From Nectonema munidae (lineage: Eukaryota; Nematomorpha; Nectonematoida; Nectonematidae), in assembly GCA_030549495.1 (NCBI GenBank), contig JAUIRK010000902.1, positions 313,001 through 377,000 of the forward strand: a DNA stretch of 64,000 nucleotides. The letters run 5' to 3'. The stretch's first letter is position 1, and the number at the start of each line of letters is the position of its first letter. The notes beneath the pieces were generated by a model. It did not search any database and was not told where the DNA came from. It was given only the letters and a program-made list of their open reading frames with translations. Both the position numbers and the translations under genes were made by a program. This document shows, one piece after another, positions 23,586-36,700 of this stretch.

Positions 23586-23741
23586 AAAATATTTATTCTT
23601 TTTAAATATATCGTTGGCTCCCCTTACTTTTAAAATTGAAAGATAAACCTAGTCTTTAATAATTAATTTTTATCAAATTATGCACATACGAAACTAAAAG
23701 TAAGGGGAGCCAACGATATATTTAAAAAGAATAAATATTTT
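23586..23741. repeat. perfect 47-bp inverted repeat with 62-bp loop
   Basis: The arms are 23586-23632 and 23695-23741, including atatatcgttggctcccctt and its exact complement. No mismatch was seen across 47 bp. The spacer contains agataaacctagtctttaat, which resembles 5270-5293. Such perfect arms imply a recent event or an assembly fold-back. Confidence 0.85.
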
Positions 23742-23764
23742 TTGATTTGAACATTTTTCGATTC

Positions 23765-24240
23765 GTGAAAATTGCAAAGTAAAGGTAATAACTTTTGTAA
23801 CATCGTATGAGGTAGCAAAATATGAACAGAAAGTTTCATATTTTTTAATTTTTTAAAGAATATTTTTCGATTCTTTGATTACTGAATTATATTCTGATTA
23901 TTTGATAAAATATATTATTTTATATCGTGAAAAAATTGTAAAAATATAGGTAATAACTTATCTAACATCCTCTCCCCGAATGAGGTATATCAAATCTTAC
24001 ATCTAGCAAAATATGAAACTGATAGGTTGGAGATGAATCATCGCGGTATACAGGTTGGAGATGAATCATCGCGGTATACAGGTTGGAGATGAACCATCGT
24101 AGTATACAGGTTATAATTAATATATAATTATAGGTAATAAGTCTTATGTAGCATCGTCTCCCCGAATGAGGTATATCAAATCTTACATCTAGCAAAATGT
24201 GAACAGAAAGTTGAACATTGTCTCCCTAGTCAATTAACCT
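23765..24240. repeat. dispersed repeat, copy 2, with 28-bp tandem
   Basis: It matches 5407-5780. It contains three tandem copies of a 28-bp unit (aggttggagatgaatcatcg + cggtatac) at about 24024-24112. The cgaatgaggtatatcaaatc block is present twice, about 190 bp apart. It is followed by a GC-richer segment (24241-24345) of unknown nature that starts with TTAACC. Confidence 0.8.
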
Positions 24241-24448
24241 CTGGACCGACCCCGTCTCAGTCAGCCAATTGCTCGCGAGGTGGGGGGACAGCTTGGCAAA
24301 CAAGATAAATGATGCGGCCATCATCGATCTGTCGACACCCAGATGACAAATCGGGGAGGCAAACAACAACAACACCAAATACAAGAGGCTTACTACTACT
24401 TCCAATTACAACTTGTATGCACATCACAATCACCATTTATTATCTTAG

Positions 24449-24694
24449 ATACAAAGAAGACTTGCAAAACTCATTCTAATAATGAAAGCCTTGAAACGTC
24501 CAAAAAGGAACATCTTGCAAAAACAGAAGCGGGGGAATGTGGAGTCAAAAGAGTCAAAGGAGTTGAGAGAAGTGCAAACTCTGCCCTAACCGAACCATCC
24601 CCCAAATTCGCGGCCTCACCAATGCGAATCGTGACGCTCAACCACGATGCCTCGCGACACAAAACGTTGACGGTGACAACTAAGTTATATGAAA
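24449..24694 (+). CDS. lysine-rich protein, exon 2 of the model
   Basis: The acceptor is tatcttag|at (AG at 24447-24448). It begins in phase 1, so the G that ends exon 1 plus AT makes an Asp codon. It reads TKKTCKTHSNNESLETSKKE and then AKTEAGECGVKRVKGVERSA, and continues to MRIVTLNHDASRHKTLTV. The best in-phase donor is gaaa|gtattc at 24695, giving phase 1 into exon 3. The stronger-looking gtgaca at 24673 would break the frame. Composition matches exon 1 and no domain is recognised. The exon call rests on composition, splice signals and phase only. Confidence 0.5.
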
Positions 24695-24751
24695 GTATTC
24701 CTCATTTATCTCATTCTACATCCTTTTCTTTTACTTACGAACTTTTTTCAA

Positions 24752-24845
24752 AGATTGACACTTTGACGACCACAATTTAAGACTAATCTGATTTTTTTCA
24801 ATCAAATTTCATGTATTTAAAGCAGGCGCTTTTCATTTCTGGGTA
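24752..24845. mobile_element. hairpin MITE, copy 2
   Basis: The block ctttgacgaccacaatttaa plus gactaat and tatttaaagcagg aligns with 19945-20030. Just downstream is a second hairpin with arms gggtaaac and gtttatcc (about 24840-24870). TTAA is not clear at this copy. Confidence 0.45.
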
Positions 24846-25525
24846 AACGGCTGTCCTGCTGTTTATCCAAGGATTGCACTAGTGTTTTTTAGGGATCTCG
24901 CACTACTTTTTGACAATTTTTCCGGCCACGATTTATCAATCTTTCATTTGATTGTTTAAAAGGTAACATTTATTTTTATCTGACATATTCAATTTCTATC
25001 GTTAAAAATACATTAATCTAGATGGGTTTCAGCATTTTTCTATACCAACATCATTTATAAGAAAGTGGTATCAAAGAAACTTCCATAATTGTATTTATCT
25101 TAATATTCTTTCGATCAAAAAATTAGCTATCAGAATTTCCTTCAAAACGTCCTTTGTGTTTCTTTTATTATTAAATGAGATATATTCAAAATAATTTTTA
25201 TTAAGTTCTCCTCCCTTAAATCAGCGCATCAGCAGTATTCCAGAATAGTAGTGATAAAGAAGGTATTAATTTAACAAAATTAGAACATTGTCGTAGTACA
25301 AGAAACGTAACTTCATTTTACTCGAAATAATTTGATGGGTCCTCGAGGAGTTCGAGTTATCGGCAGTTTGCTACTCTACCTTTCTAGATAAGACCACATT
25401 TTAGCATATGGCTAACGCTGATCTGTGCAAGATTCTAAGGTATACCGATGCTTTGCGTTTTGAAATTAAGTGACTTTCGTGCTCTTCTTCCATCAACTTA
25501 CAAACTCTATCCTCACTCTTTTTAG

Positions 25526-25836
25526 GAAAAAGCGAAAAAGAGCACACGCATCCCGTAGAGGACGAGGTGAGAAAGGAACCATCGTGTGCAATCAAAGAAA
25601 AAAGCGTCAAGAGAGGGAAGAAGTCCCACGAAGAAGTGCAGAATGAGAAGAGAGAAGAGCTCATGAAAGGCGACTCCGCTTCCCACAAAACCAAAATTAA
25701 TGCTGATTCTCTGAAAGGAGTGAGTGGTGATGTGTTCAAAGTGTCACGTGATTCTCCCCTCCCAAAGCCCAAGAAAAGCGACACAATTGAAGCAGAAAAG
25801 AGAAGTCATCATCATCATCACCGACGTCACTATTGA
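25526..25836 (+). CDS. lysine-rich protein, last exon of the model
   Basis: The acceptor is ctcttttttag|ga (AG at 25524-25525) and the phase is 1. The exon reads KSEKEHTHPVEDEVRKEPSC, then KREELMKGDSASHKTKINAD and KVSRDSPLPKPKKSD, and ends in a run of five His plus RRHY before the stop. It is highly charged, low in complexity and probably disordered. A polyadenylation signal AATAAA follows at 25963-25968, about 130 bp after the stop, which supports this as the 3' end of the gene. Function unknown. Confidence 0.6.
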
Positions 25837-25962
25837 GAGAAGGGCGCTCTCGAATCGATAGCAAAGACAAGCTTCACTGCTCCTTGCTCAATGAATGGAA
25901 TGCAGAAAAAGACACACTTCTAATTATTGCTAATTATTATAAGACTTTATCTTTTATTTCTC

Positions 25963-25968
25963 AATAAA
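25963..25968 (+). terminator. polyadenylation signal of the lysine-rich gene
   Basis: AATAAA lies about 130 bp after the stop codon at 25836, in a T-rich context. Confidence 0.55.
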
Positions 25969-25989
25969 TCCTTTAATTCTTTGCAACCT

Positions 25990-26900
25990 TCTTCTTTCAC
26001 ATTCGTGTTGATTTTCCTCCCTACAAGCTAGAATAAGGAGTGAATATATATTCACTATTTACAATTGTGAGTAAAGCTTGTTTTACTATTTCAATATCAA
26101 CAATAGGAAGGACTTTGCAAAGTTTTCCTTTTAAAAAATAATGAATGTTAATTATATTTAACTATTTTTAATTATTGATGTCGTTTTCATCATTTTAATA
26201 GAAATGTGTGGACTAGTTTTCCTATATTTTATATGCGAATTTTTAAATATTTGTATTTTAACTTCTTTACAATGGATTTTAAAAATACAATTAACTGGAT
26301 TTCGTGAATAAAATATTTCTATACTTAGGCTAAAAATTTCGTTTTTTACTTCTTGAGCACTTAATAGGACATTACAGTGATTTTTAATTTTATATAACAT
26401 TTTAAATGTTATAAGAAATTTTGAAACTCTGAAAATTATGTTCGCAGAAATTTTATTTTGTTAAATTTTTATGTTCGCTAAATTCCTCACCAAAATTTCT
26501 TCTCTATTTTGTTAATTCAATCTTATTTTTCTCCATGATGAAAATATATAACAAAGAAAAAAATCTTCAGTTAATTAAAGTTAATTGTTAGTACTTTCGT
26601 TTAGTTTGTAAAAATTATTTAAAGAAATTGTTTTTCTCTGTATTTTTGCCATTTTGAATGATCAAGTAACCTATATAAATAAAACTAAACCGCTTGCAAT
26701 GAATGTAACATCGAAGCTTTGAGTATAGTTGTGTGCTTCTAAACTTAGAGCGATATAAAATACTTTAGGAGACTTTTATGATATTTGTTCAATGTTAGTT
26801 ATTTATACGAAGAGCACCAATAATTTAGATTAGCTTTAGAGTGTAAGAGCAAATGTATACTTCAAATTAATATCAAAACAGGATAGTAATAAGATATACA
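25990..26900. other. AT-rich intergenic stretch, no gene
   Basis: Nothing beyond AT-rich sequence is visible. The short open frame on the minus strand near 26158-26400 has biased AT-driven composition and no motif. Confidence 0.55.
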
Positions 26901-26906
26901 TAACAC

Positions 26907-27515
26907 GGGGTCCGGGCAAAATCCCCCCCCCCCCCCCCCCCCCCCCCCTGACAATAGCCCACCCCCTCGCTTGGACAATAGCCCCCTAGACAAACCCCCG
27001 ACCAGGACGAAATCCCCCCCTCCCCCCTGCCCAGGAGAAAATCCCTTCTCTCAAAATGAGAAAGAGGACAGAACCCCCCTCTCTTTTAAACACAAAAACT
27101 TCATTTTAATATTAGAGTTAGTATTAACACAAGCCATAAATTTGATTTTAATATTAGAGTAATACAAAAACTTGATTTAAATATTAGAATTAGTGTTAAC
27201 AAAACACAAAAAGGACGTGTACAGACAAAAGCCCTACCTGACAAAATCCCTTCCTTCAGAATGAGATAGAGGAACCCCCCCCCCCCCCCCCCCCGTAAAA
27301 TCATAGCATAATTGAGCGTGTATATTACATAACTTTGTTTTTTAGTACATATTTAAAAAAAATCACTTTTTTTCTAGCAAATGATACAATATTAGGCAAA
27401 ATTCACTTTATTGAATTTAAAGGTAAGAAAGAATCTCCTCCTCATGAGAAAAGGTGGGATTTTGACCGGAAGGGCTTTTGTCCAGGGAGGGATTTTGGGG
27501 GGGGGGGGGGGTTGT
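26907..27515. mobile_element. poly-C/poly-G fold-back element
   Basis: The left side has ggggtccgggcaaaatc followed by a run of about 24 C. The right side has gggattttg followed by a G run, in inverse orientation. Inner landmarks acaaaagccct (about 27223) and agggcttttgtcc (about 27470) are also inverted. A short direct repeat (tgattttaatattagagt) fills the middle. A related fragment lies at 49690-49770 (gaagaagacaccctctcctc next to tcaaaatgag). No coding capacity; target duplication not resolved. Confidence 0.55.
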
Positions 27516-27964
27516 CCTACACCCACATAACACAATTTGAAAGTAAGTTAGAGAGGATTATTATCAATTGGTGTGAAAAAATAACATAAAAACACTAAAG
27601 TAGTGAGCAAAGCTAAAAGCTCCAAATAAAATTCAAAATAACTTATTTTTAAAATGCACACCAAAAAAGTCCGTAGTGCACGAAACAGTATCATACTCCT
27701 CTTGCATAAAATTATGATTGGGATCATTTGAACACATGACAGGAGAGTCCATTACTGTTCTCACTCTACCGCAACAAAAAGGAAACAACTAAAGTTCATA
27801 CTATTACTGCCTGTGCAAATCTAATTCGAGAAAAAATACCTGTAAAGAACAAACAAAACTTTATTGAATAAAGCATAAAATATAACAATTAAAATAAAAG
27901 TTAAAAAGTTTAATTTGAACATATTATATTCAAATAGAGTTACGTTTAGGGCACACTGAAAAAG

Positions 27965-29715
27965 AATGCTTTCTGCAAATGAATTATTTGCAAAGAGAAC
28001 ATTTACGTGTACCTCTTGTTCTTTGTGTACAATTGGCTATAGAACAGTAACCTCTGTTCGAAGTAGGAGTTTCTGACGCTTCCTGAGGTGTATGAAATCC
28101 AAAGTAGGATAGAATGCTTCTAACTGGCATTGAAATTTGAGAAATATTCGAGCGGAGTAGCATTGACTGTTCACAAAGACTTTGAGATAAGCTTTTCAAA
28201 AAAACTTTTCTTCCCCCTCTTTTTGAAGAAAAAACCTTTTCTGGGCAATTATGTTGAAAAATAACCCAAGAGTTGTAAGCTGCAATGTCCAATTAATTAG
28301 TAAACACGGCCATAGTCCAGCGTCTACTTGGTTTGTAGCACGTATACTCCCTTGCCATCCTGTTGAAGCAGTCGACACCACATTTATTGTCATTGTAACA
28401 CAAAAAAGATTTGGTTTATTTTTAATATTTGATATAACAACATTTCTTGTGTGTTGCGAAGATAGCACGTATACTGGCTTGAAGTTTTTTGTCGCATGCG
28501 TCAACGGTATGTATATTGAAAGGGACGCAAGCTCAGTATAAACAAGCTTGCTCTCAGTTTCTTGTAGATTTAAATTTTTCAAATATTTTGGTTTGAGTAA
28601 AGTAGGCACAAATCTACGGTTTGGATTTACTGTGCCACAAATAGTCAAATTAAACTCAAGAGCCCGCTTTGCTAATTCATGTAAAGTGAAAAAGCTGTCC
28701 AAATATATTCCACAACCATGAGGTAAGTCACAGTGTGAAATAAAACGCTTACAAATTTGAAAGCTTGAAAAATAGCTTTTATCTGAAAGCCGAGTAATGT
28801 ACAGTTCAGGTCTCATTACATAGAAAGTTTTAGTCATTCAAATGAAACATTTTCATTCCATAATGACCTGGTTTTTTTTTTGTCGTAGACCTTCACAGGA
28901 CAACCACATCTAAATTTAATTAGTTGTTCATCAATCCTAACTGTTTCAAGGAGTCCAGAATTTATGACACTTTTTAAAAAAATTATCATGAATAAATCTT
29001 ATGGGAGAGATTTTGTCATTTTTGTCTCTAACCGTATGATCATCAAACCTAATGAAAATGTTTATAAACATGAACATACGTCTACCAATAGCTGCTCTAA
29101 GGAATGGATCTCCATTTTTTGAAAAAGTTGTCGTGTGATAATTTTCTGGTCTTTGGCTTGACCGATGTGGAGAACACAACCAAAGTATGCCATGAGGTCA
29201 GAAATTTCAAATCTTTGGTAGCAGCTTCTAAGTTCTTCCAATTTGCAATTGACATTACTTTAAAAAGTATTAAAAATAAAATGAAATGTGTAAGGCAAAA
29301 ATTTACTTGTAGTTCTCTGCAGCTTTTTTTTTCGTCATCTCCCCTATATGATTCATCAAAGTTATGTCAAAAAAAGTTTGAAAATTTCATAATGGTTTTT
29401 CAAACCTTGTGCTTCATTTGAAGATCCAAAAGGCCTAGATGACCGATTGCTTCTATTCAGAATCAAACTGGGACCACAAACAAAGTTTTAAGAATCCCAA
29501 GTATATTTGGTTCCATCTGGAGCCAAGAGGCTATCATCTATATTTTCCGTGTTTGTTTCTTGATCATTATCATGACTGTCGTCATCACCATCTTCGGATT
29601 CAATAACAGATTCTTGAGAACTAAAATTCTCGAAAACATCAGAAGACATATCTTCCGAACATTCAGAAAACTCTTCTTCACTGGATTTAGAAGTATATGA
29701 GGATGAAAAATTCAT
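27965..29715 (-). pseudogene. second decayed piggyBac-like transposase
   Basis: Minus-strand pieces in order are as follows. An acidic N-terminus (29715-29488) reads SSEEEFSECSEDMSSD. The block SSQRPENYHTTTFSKNGDPF then FMFINIFIRFDDHTVRDK (29160-28980) matches the piggyBac RFxxIxxxLRFDD region. YITRLSDKSYFSS and CGIYLDSFFTLHELAKRA (28830-28650) carry the second Asp in the D-x-F-F-T context. CGTVNPNRRFVP precedes a region ending at 28196. A cysteine-rich C-terminus (GYCSIANCTQRTRGTRKCSL) ends near 27984. The pieces are in different frames, so the gene is dead. It is a different subfamily from the relic at 781-2506 and the copy at 51933-53411. Confidence 0.82.
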
Positions 29716-32360
29716 GGTTTAAATTGATGTTGGCTAAAGATTGTAATTGATAAACAGTTCAGAGCACAAAACTACACATGTAAGAAAATCAATAGTTACA
29801 CAAAACGTATCACAAACGACTGTAAACATTATTCATGCGTTTGACACTTTTTATATACTTTATTGCGTTGCTTGAAAATCTGCGTCACGATAAGTGGATC
29901 AATAATTTTCATGATTGTTGTTGAAAAGACATGGTACTGAAGAAATGGTGGAAAACGTATACAATGCATAAACAACTTATTGCTCAGTTTAAATTGAAAG
30001 ATGATCTGAAAGTATTATATCGTTTCACATACTTTCATTTGTAATATTTGTCTAAGCTTGTTTCTTTTTGTGTTAGTTTTTCATAAATAAAATATTATTT
30101 TCATCGGTTTCCGTGATTTAATTTCATTTAATTTGAAAACAGTGTACACTTTGTTTTTTCCTTTTCAATTTTGAAATAATAATTTTCAACCAGAAAAAAA
30201 AGTTCATCTAGATGGCGTTAATTTTTTTATCCATAGAATAAAGGAAAATAATCAAAACTTTGAATTTTTATAATTATAAATGAATTTTTTTCTTAATTTT
30301 ATACATATAGTAATCCAAAATTTAAAGCGACAGTAAAAACTTGATTTATTTGACAATCTTTTCAGTAAGATAAATCTATCTTTTGTGAAAGCCAAATAAA
30401 TAAACGATGGGCTTTTTACTCCATTATGGTGGTAATGGTGATGCACCAATATACTGTGGTAAGCCAAGGTTATGTTAATTTATTTTTCGTTTTTATTTGA
30501 ATTGACTAAAAAGTTCTATTATTCCTAATTTTTACAAAAATAATTTAATTTTTGTCTTTATAATTGAAAAAATACAAATTCAAATTTTAAAAATTTAGTT
30601 TTAAAATTATAAATCTATCTAAATACTATAATGTAAAAAAATGATAGACATTTTAAATAGAGCTGAAGCTTTCAATTTCACACTATGAATTTATTGCCTG
30701 GTTCAGAAAATATTCAAACTTTTAATAGATTGCTAATAAGTGTAAGTAATTCAGCTATATTCTGATTTATTGATAGTTTTTTAGGTTCAAATCAAATTTT
30801 CTTAGCGGGCCCAACTTTTCGTCAGATGCTACGACCTCTTGGGCCTACATTTATGAGCTAGAGCTTATACCACCTCCACATACAAAATATTTCAACTTGC
30901 TGACAGACTAACTAGCAAATAACTAACCATTATGTATCTAACTAGCTTCTTTTTATTTAACTAAAAATTATTTTCCTTTTTTTATCTATCGTTGAAATTT
31001 TGTCAAATCCTAAAAAAATTTGTAGACATTGAGTTTGCACACCAAATCTCTTTTTTATTCAATCAAAAACAAAATATGAAGTATACGATCCTTGAATTTC
31101 AACTTGGCATGCTCAGGATATAAAAGCGGTCCTAACCCTTTTTTTTTTATCTTATTACCCCTCAAGACTTTCAAATAAATAACCATGACCCCTATAGTTA
31201 TTTTATATGGTTTTACTTGGCATAAAAATAGAAAAAATAATATTATATGGTTTTAATTAATTGAAAATAATACAAACAAATAAAAATTACAAGTACTGAA
31301 AAATGAGCAAAATGACGAATGGAAGGCATCAATACGACTGGCCTTCAAAGAAACGTTATTTTGCTTAAAATAGCTCAAGCTTTTGTTCCTCAGTTGACTG
31401 TGAAGAGATTCAAATAGCACATTCAGCTTTTTTGGTTCTCAAAACCTCTATCGCACAAATAACGCATTGCAACAGAGTTTTGAAGAATACATGTGAAGCC
31501 CATCTTGAGAAAAGCTTCATTGTACTACGTTTTTTAGCAGACATATTGAAAAGAGGAAAGAATTACAGCAAAAAATAAAATTTAACTACACAAATTCACA
31601 GATATAAAAATTAAATAAAAACCAATAACATATTCTTTCTATCGAAAATTAATTCAAATAATATTTCAAAAATGTTTATTATTTTACGCTATACACGTGA
31701 TCGGATAATTGTCAGTGTTAACTTTGCCATTAGGAAAACTTTCAGAAAGCAAATAAATGTTTCAATTAATTTTTTGTAATTTAATTTAGACAGGTTTGAT
31801 TTTAAAAAATTATAACGAGTGATTCTAATTCATTAACTTTTGAAAAAGTTTTTATAAATATAAGTTAGTACTGAAATTGCTTTTAATAAAAACAGAAATT
31901 ATTGGGAGAGTTTCAAAAGGCTGGCTTCAAACGTCGTTATACCTCTTTGTATGTGTTTACTATTTCAATTTTTTTAATATCCAATAAAAGAAGAATTTAT
32001 TTAAAATAAGATTAAATAAATACTCAATTAAAGTTGTTTCTCATAATCATGAAAAATAGAACGAAAGAATAATGAAGTGTAATAGTCAGATAAAGGAAGA
32101 AGCTAGAAGCTCCATGAAATCGATATGCAAAATTTATCAGTACATTTTTTTTATTATTTTACCTTAATAAAAATATAATTTATCCATTATAAATTAAAGT
32201 GATAGATCTATGATGTCATCGAAGTAAACCATACTTCGAAGAATTCGGTATAATGAAAAAGAATTCCTTCTCCCAATTCAATAGAATTCCAATTCGATAG
32301 TTTAGAGTTCATGACAACAAATAAAGGATTATGGGTATTTCATGGTAAAGTCTTGTCCCA
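29716..32360. other. AT-rich intergenic stretch, no gene seen
   Basis: No recognisable coding pattern or repeat family was found. Weakly coding-like text near 31300-31560 could be decayed transposon sequence, but no motif supports a name. Confidence 0.5.
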
Positions 32361-32364
32361 TTTA

Positions 32365-32600
32365 AACTAAGTAATTGCCATTGAAAATCTTTATAATGAT
32401 GGTAGTTTTAAAAAAGCACCTAATCTGTTTCATGAAATAATTACCATCCATGCTTTTCACAATAAAATTCAGATACTCTATTCTATTGCTATGATAAAAG
32501 AGAAAATACCCACAGGTTTTTATTTCTAAATTTATTTTTTCTTATATATTTTTTAGAGAAATATATGAAGCTTTAAAATTACAGATAGATGCATCTAAAG
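32365..32600 (+). pseudogene. MULE transposase fragment
   Basis: The plus strand reads LYNDGSFKKAPNLFHEIITI then HAFHNKIQILYSIAMIKEK. This matches the MULE transposase core, in which DGTFK-x-x-P-x-LF-x-Q-x-Y-T-I-H holds the first catalytic Asp and is followed by a V-P-x-x-Y-A-L-L-x-x-K segment. Only this core piece survives, with a stop soon after. A FLYWCH finger, often linked to MULE elements, lies separately at 50042-50420. Confidence 0.65.
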
Positions 32601-33769
32601 TTAAGTAAGTAAGTAAGTAATTTATTTGAGAAAAACAATATGTTCGAGGAGAAAAAAAAAAAAAAATCTATCTATATGCAATAATATTATAACTAAAACT
32701 TATGTAAAGCTGTGTGTGTGGATACTTTTAGCATACATATTGAAAAACTTAAGATCTAAGTTAAGCTTGTGATTTTGAAAGTGCAATCATTTCTTCTAAT
32801 AAAAAAGTTAGTTAGTTTTTTTTATTCATAGGTTAACCAAAGCGCATATTTTAGGCATTCCCAGAAGCAAGTTTTACAGGTTGTTATTTTCACTTTTGTC
32901 AAAGTGTTTATAGAAAACTTATATCTCTTGGGCATGGCAGTCTTTACTGGAAAAGTAAATCTTTTTGAAAAAGCATTAGATTCTTGCTTGCTTCCGCTTT
33001 TCTTCCACTCTTTGAAGTAACATTACTTTTATTCAATTGAAATACAGTCTTCTTTTTAAATTTTTAGCTGAAAGTTGCATATAGAAAACTTAAAAGATTA
33101 ATGACGCAATTTCAATTTAGTGATTTTTTTACTTATTTTGAGACAAATTGGTTTGAAAAAAATAATATAAATACATGGAATGTTTATAAATGGAATACCT
33201 TAAATTTCTCTATTTTAAATCAAAATGTAAATTTTAGTATGTCTTCAATGTTAAACTCTTTTTTTTTTACTATTTTTTAAATATAGAGTTTATTGATATT
33301 TAAATATAATAATTGTTGTTATACTCATTCAAATAAATATGTTTTTTTACTTTAATTTCAAAACTATATTTTATAATTTACGAATAGTCATTTGTAGTCA
33401 ACTGCCAAATTTTGTTAGCTAACTAGTTTTTATTTTAATTTCAAATTAAAAAAAACTAAATATTTTTCTATTTGTTATATCATAACCTCAGTTTTTTCAA
33501 AAGTTTAGTTTAATAATTGTTAGATTGAGTAATGTTTTAGAAAAAACGTTTTAAAAAATAATGCAAAACTAGAAATTTTGAGCAATTTGTAAATAAAATA
33601 AACAAAAAGTAAATTTAATTTTAATTAATAAATACTAAAAATATTTATGTGGCAATTTAAAATAAATCTTTATTTAAACAATTTGTAAAAATTTAATTTT
33701 AACGTACAAAATGTATTCTAATATTATTTTTTCTTTTTAAGTTATTTGAGCTACGACTCGTTCTAAAAT
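32601..33769. other. AT-rich stretch with (TAAG)n microsatellite
   Basis: A (TAAG)n tract of about five units lies at 32602-32621, and an A-run follows near 32653. The rest is AT-rich without recognisable genes. Confidence 0.5.
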
Positions 33770-36700
33770 GACTCCTAGGCCTTTTTAATTTTTTATATTT
33801 CTAACCCTTGAAAGCTTAACTTTTCTTTTATAAATTCATTACTATCTAACAGTGGCGTAGCCAAAAAATGGAAGTTGGGGGGGGGGGGGGGGGGGCATGC
33901 AAGGAATTTAGGGGGGCATGCAAGGAATTTAGGGGGGCAGGCATATTGGAAATAAAATAAAAACTTTAATTAAGTAGTAAAAATATTTGGTATTTGGGGG
34001 GGGGGGGCACTGCCCCCCTCTGGCTACGCCCCTGCTATCTAATCTTTAAACCTATTTTATACCTAATTTTGTCCCAGAATCTCCAAATCTATCACCGACA
34101 CTTTAAATAATCTATTCGATGATTATATAGCTAACACGACACTAAACGATCTAATCATATTTAACAATCTAAAATACAACATAGCCTTACATTATATCAA
34201 AAATTTCGAAAGCCAAAACATTAAATCAACTTCAACACAATCATACGCAAAGGCTGCTAGTTTAGCCCCTACTCACTCATCTATACCTACTCAATCTTAT
34301 CCTAACCCAACACCCAAATCCGCCACAAATACTCAAACCACTCCAAGCACTAGAAAACACCGTGAACCTAACCTGACATTAAAAATCACTCCATCTTACA
34401 ACATTTCAACTAAAAAAACCTAGATACCGAAAATAACTCCCTATCGATCACCAAAACAAGATCATCGCATTCCGGTACCATCTACTTCCAATTCAAAAAT
34501 ATAGATCAAAAAATTACCGCTAGAACAACGTTCATAAAAAACGGTCTAAATGCTAATGATTTACTTTCACAAAAACCAAAATTCATTCTACGTGGCATCC
34601 CTACCGATACACCATTAACCCAAATCACAAAATGTATTGAAGAACAAAATCCATATCTCAACACTATAGGCAAACTCGAAAATCCAATACAACTGAGAAA
34701 AACCGACGTATATTGCTATACTATAATTTTAGAACCAAGCAACCCAGAAATATATAAATACTTAATTTTACAAATAAATCTAAATCACTCAAAAACTGCT
34801 TGGGACAACCTTCACAACATCTTACACTCACACACTAATGACATAATAACAATAAACGAACCATACATTCATATTCCACACCAAACAGCCGACTACATAC
34901 CCCACTAACAGAATACTCAGCATGCATATTTATAAAACGATCAATTACCAAAAAAACAACTATATCAATACTCTAGTTCAAACTAATTCTTCACACTTAT
35001 ACCCTCAAACTACAAATCCTTACTCTTCTGCTCTCTCTACTCCCAACCTTCCTTAAACCACCCCGTACCTAACAACTTCTCTCAATCACTTACCCAAATC
35101 AAACATAACATAGACAACAACCGCCACATAGTTATATCCACCGACTTAAATGCTAGATCCTCCTCTGGGACATAAAATCAAATACAAGAGGCTCACTCAC
35201 ACTCGAATTTCTAGCATCACACAATCTTACAATAGCCGACATCGATAAATCCCCAACCTTTAGACGACTGCATCTAAACAACATATATCAATCATACAAC
35301 AATTTAACCATCATTTCCAACGAAACAAGAAATATAGTTCACAACTGGCGCATCTAGACATCCTACCGCCTCCGACCATGCATACATAACCTTTCAAATC
35401 GACCTCACTACTAAACTCTCAAAAATTCCAAATCCTAATTATGTCAAACAAATATTCTGGACAGCATTCCTTCATAATCTTAAATCTAAGCTAGACAACA
35501 TCACCCTGATCACAGATACAACAAGCAATCTTGAAACATCTGCTCTTCAACCAAACAAATTCACCACAACAAGCATTCACGCCGCAACTCCTACAAACCA
35601 GCTTCCTAGAAGACAGCACGCACATTTTTGGAACCGTACTTTAAGCAACCTCAAACAATTACGCAAATCTCTAAAAAATATAAGGAAAACCAACTCTCAC
35701 AGTAATATTCAACATTACTTCCTCCTCAAAACTCAATATCAGTTAGAAATTAAAAAAGCTAAAAAAACAAGCCTGGAAACATTTTTGCAATCAAACTTCA
35801 ACAAACCCATGGTCAATCATCAACAAACTTACACACAAAAAGCATACAGCATCACTCTCCAATCTTCTTTCAAGCAATCAAGATTCAATATTTATCAACC
35901 ACCCTTCACTCAACACTCTATTTTCTGCCGACACTAATGTAACTGACAATATTACCCATACACTTTTTAGAATGGAAACAAAAGCATTTCTACTAAATAA
36001 CACCATTAACTCACACCCAGAAATCACAATCAAAGAGCTAAACAAAACCATACATACGATTAAAACCAAATCTTCTAGCAGCCTTGATTTCATCTCCATA
36101 CATGTGAAAAAAGCATACCACATACTCATCTCCTCAAAATTTTCAACGCCTGCCTTAAACTAAGCTATTTCCCATATATTTGAAAATATGCAAACTAGTG
36201 CTAATCTCCAAACCAAATCGCAACTCTAATTCAATCAAAAACTGGCGACCAATTTCTCTATTACCAACCCTAGGCAAAATCATCGAAAAAATTCTACGAT
36301 AACGCATAATCCATTACATCCTCAAAAATAACCTAATACACCCGAATCAATTTGCATATTTATCAAATAAAAACACAGAATTGGCCCCATCTCGCCCAAC
36401 TCTTTACCTAGAAAAAACACTAAATAACCAAAATATCGCAACGACCACATTTCTAGACATCGAAAATACCTTCAATGCAGCATGGCACCCTGCAAATAAT
36501 AACAATCTCATCGATAAAAAATATCCTACATACATAATCAAATTCGTAAACAACTATCTTCAAAAGAGCATTCTCATCTTGCTACATAGCAACAATGCAT
36601 ACATCCAGAAACTATCTCTCTCCACTCCACAAGGAGGTAGCCTATCTGATATCCTATGGCTAATCCTCATCAACCCCATTCTTAATTTTATCAACTCAAA

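Noticed and set aside
25808-25834. His run as an engineered tag or vector contamination
   Set aside because: It is encoded by CAT/CAC codons within a native-looking exon, is followed by RRHY and a normal 3' UTR, and has no vector sequence around it.
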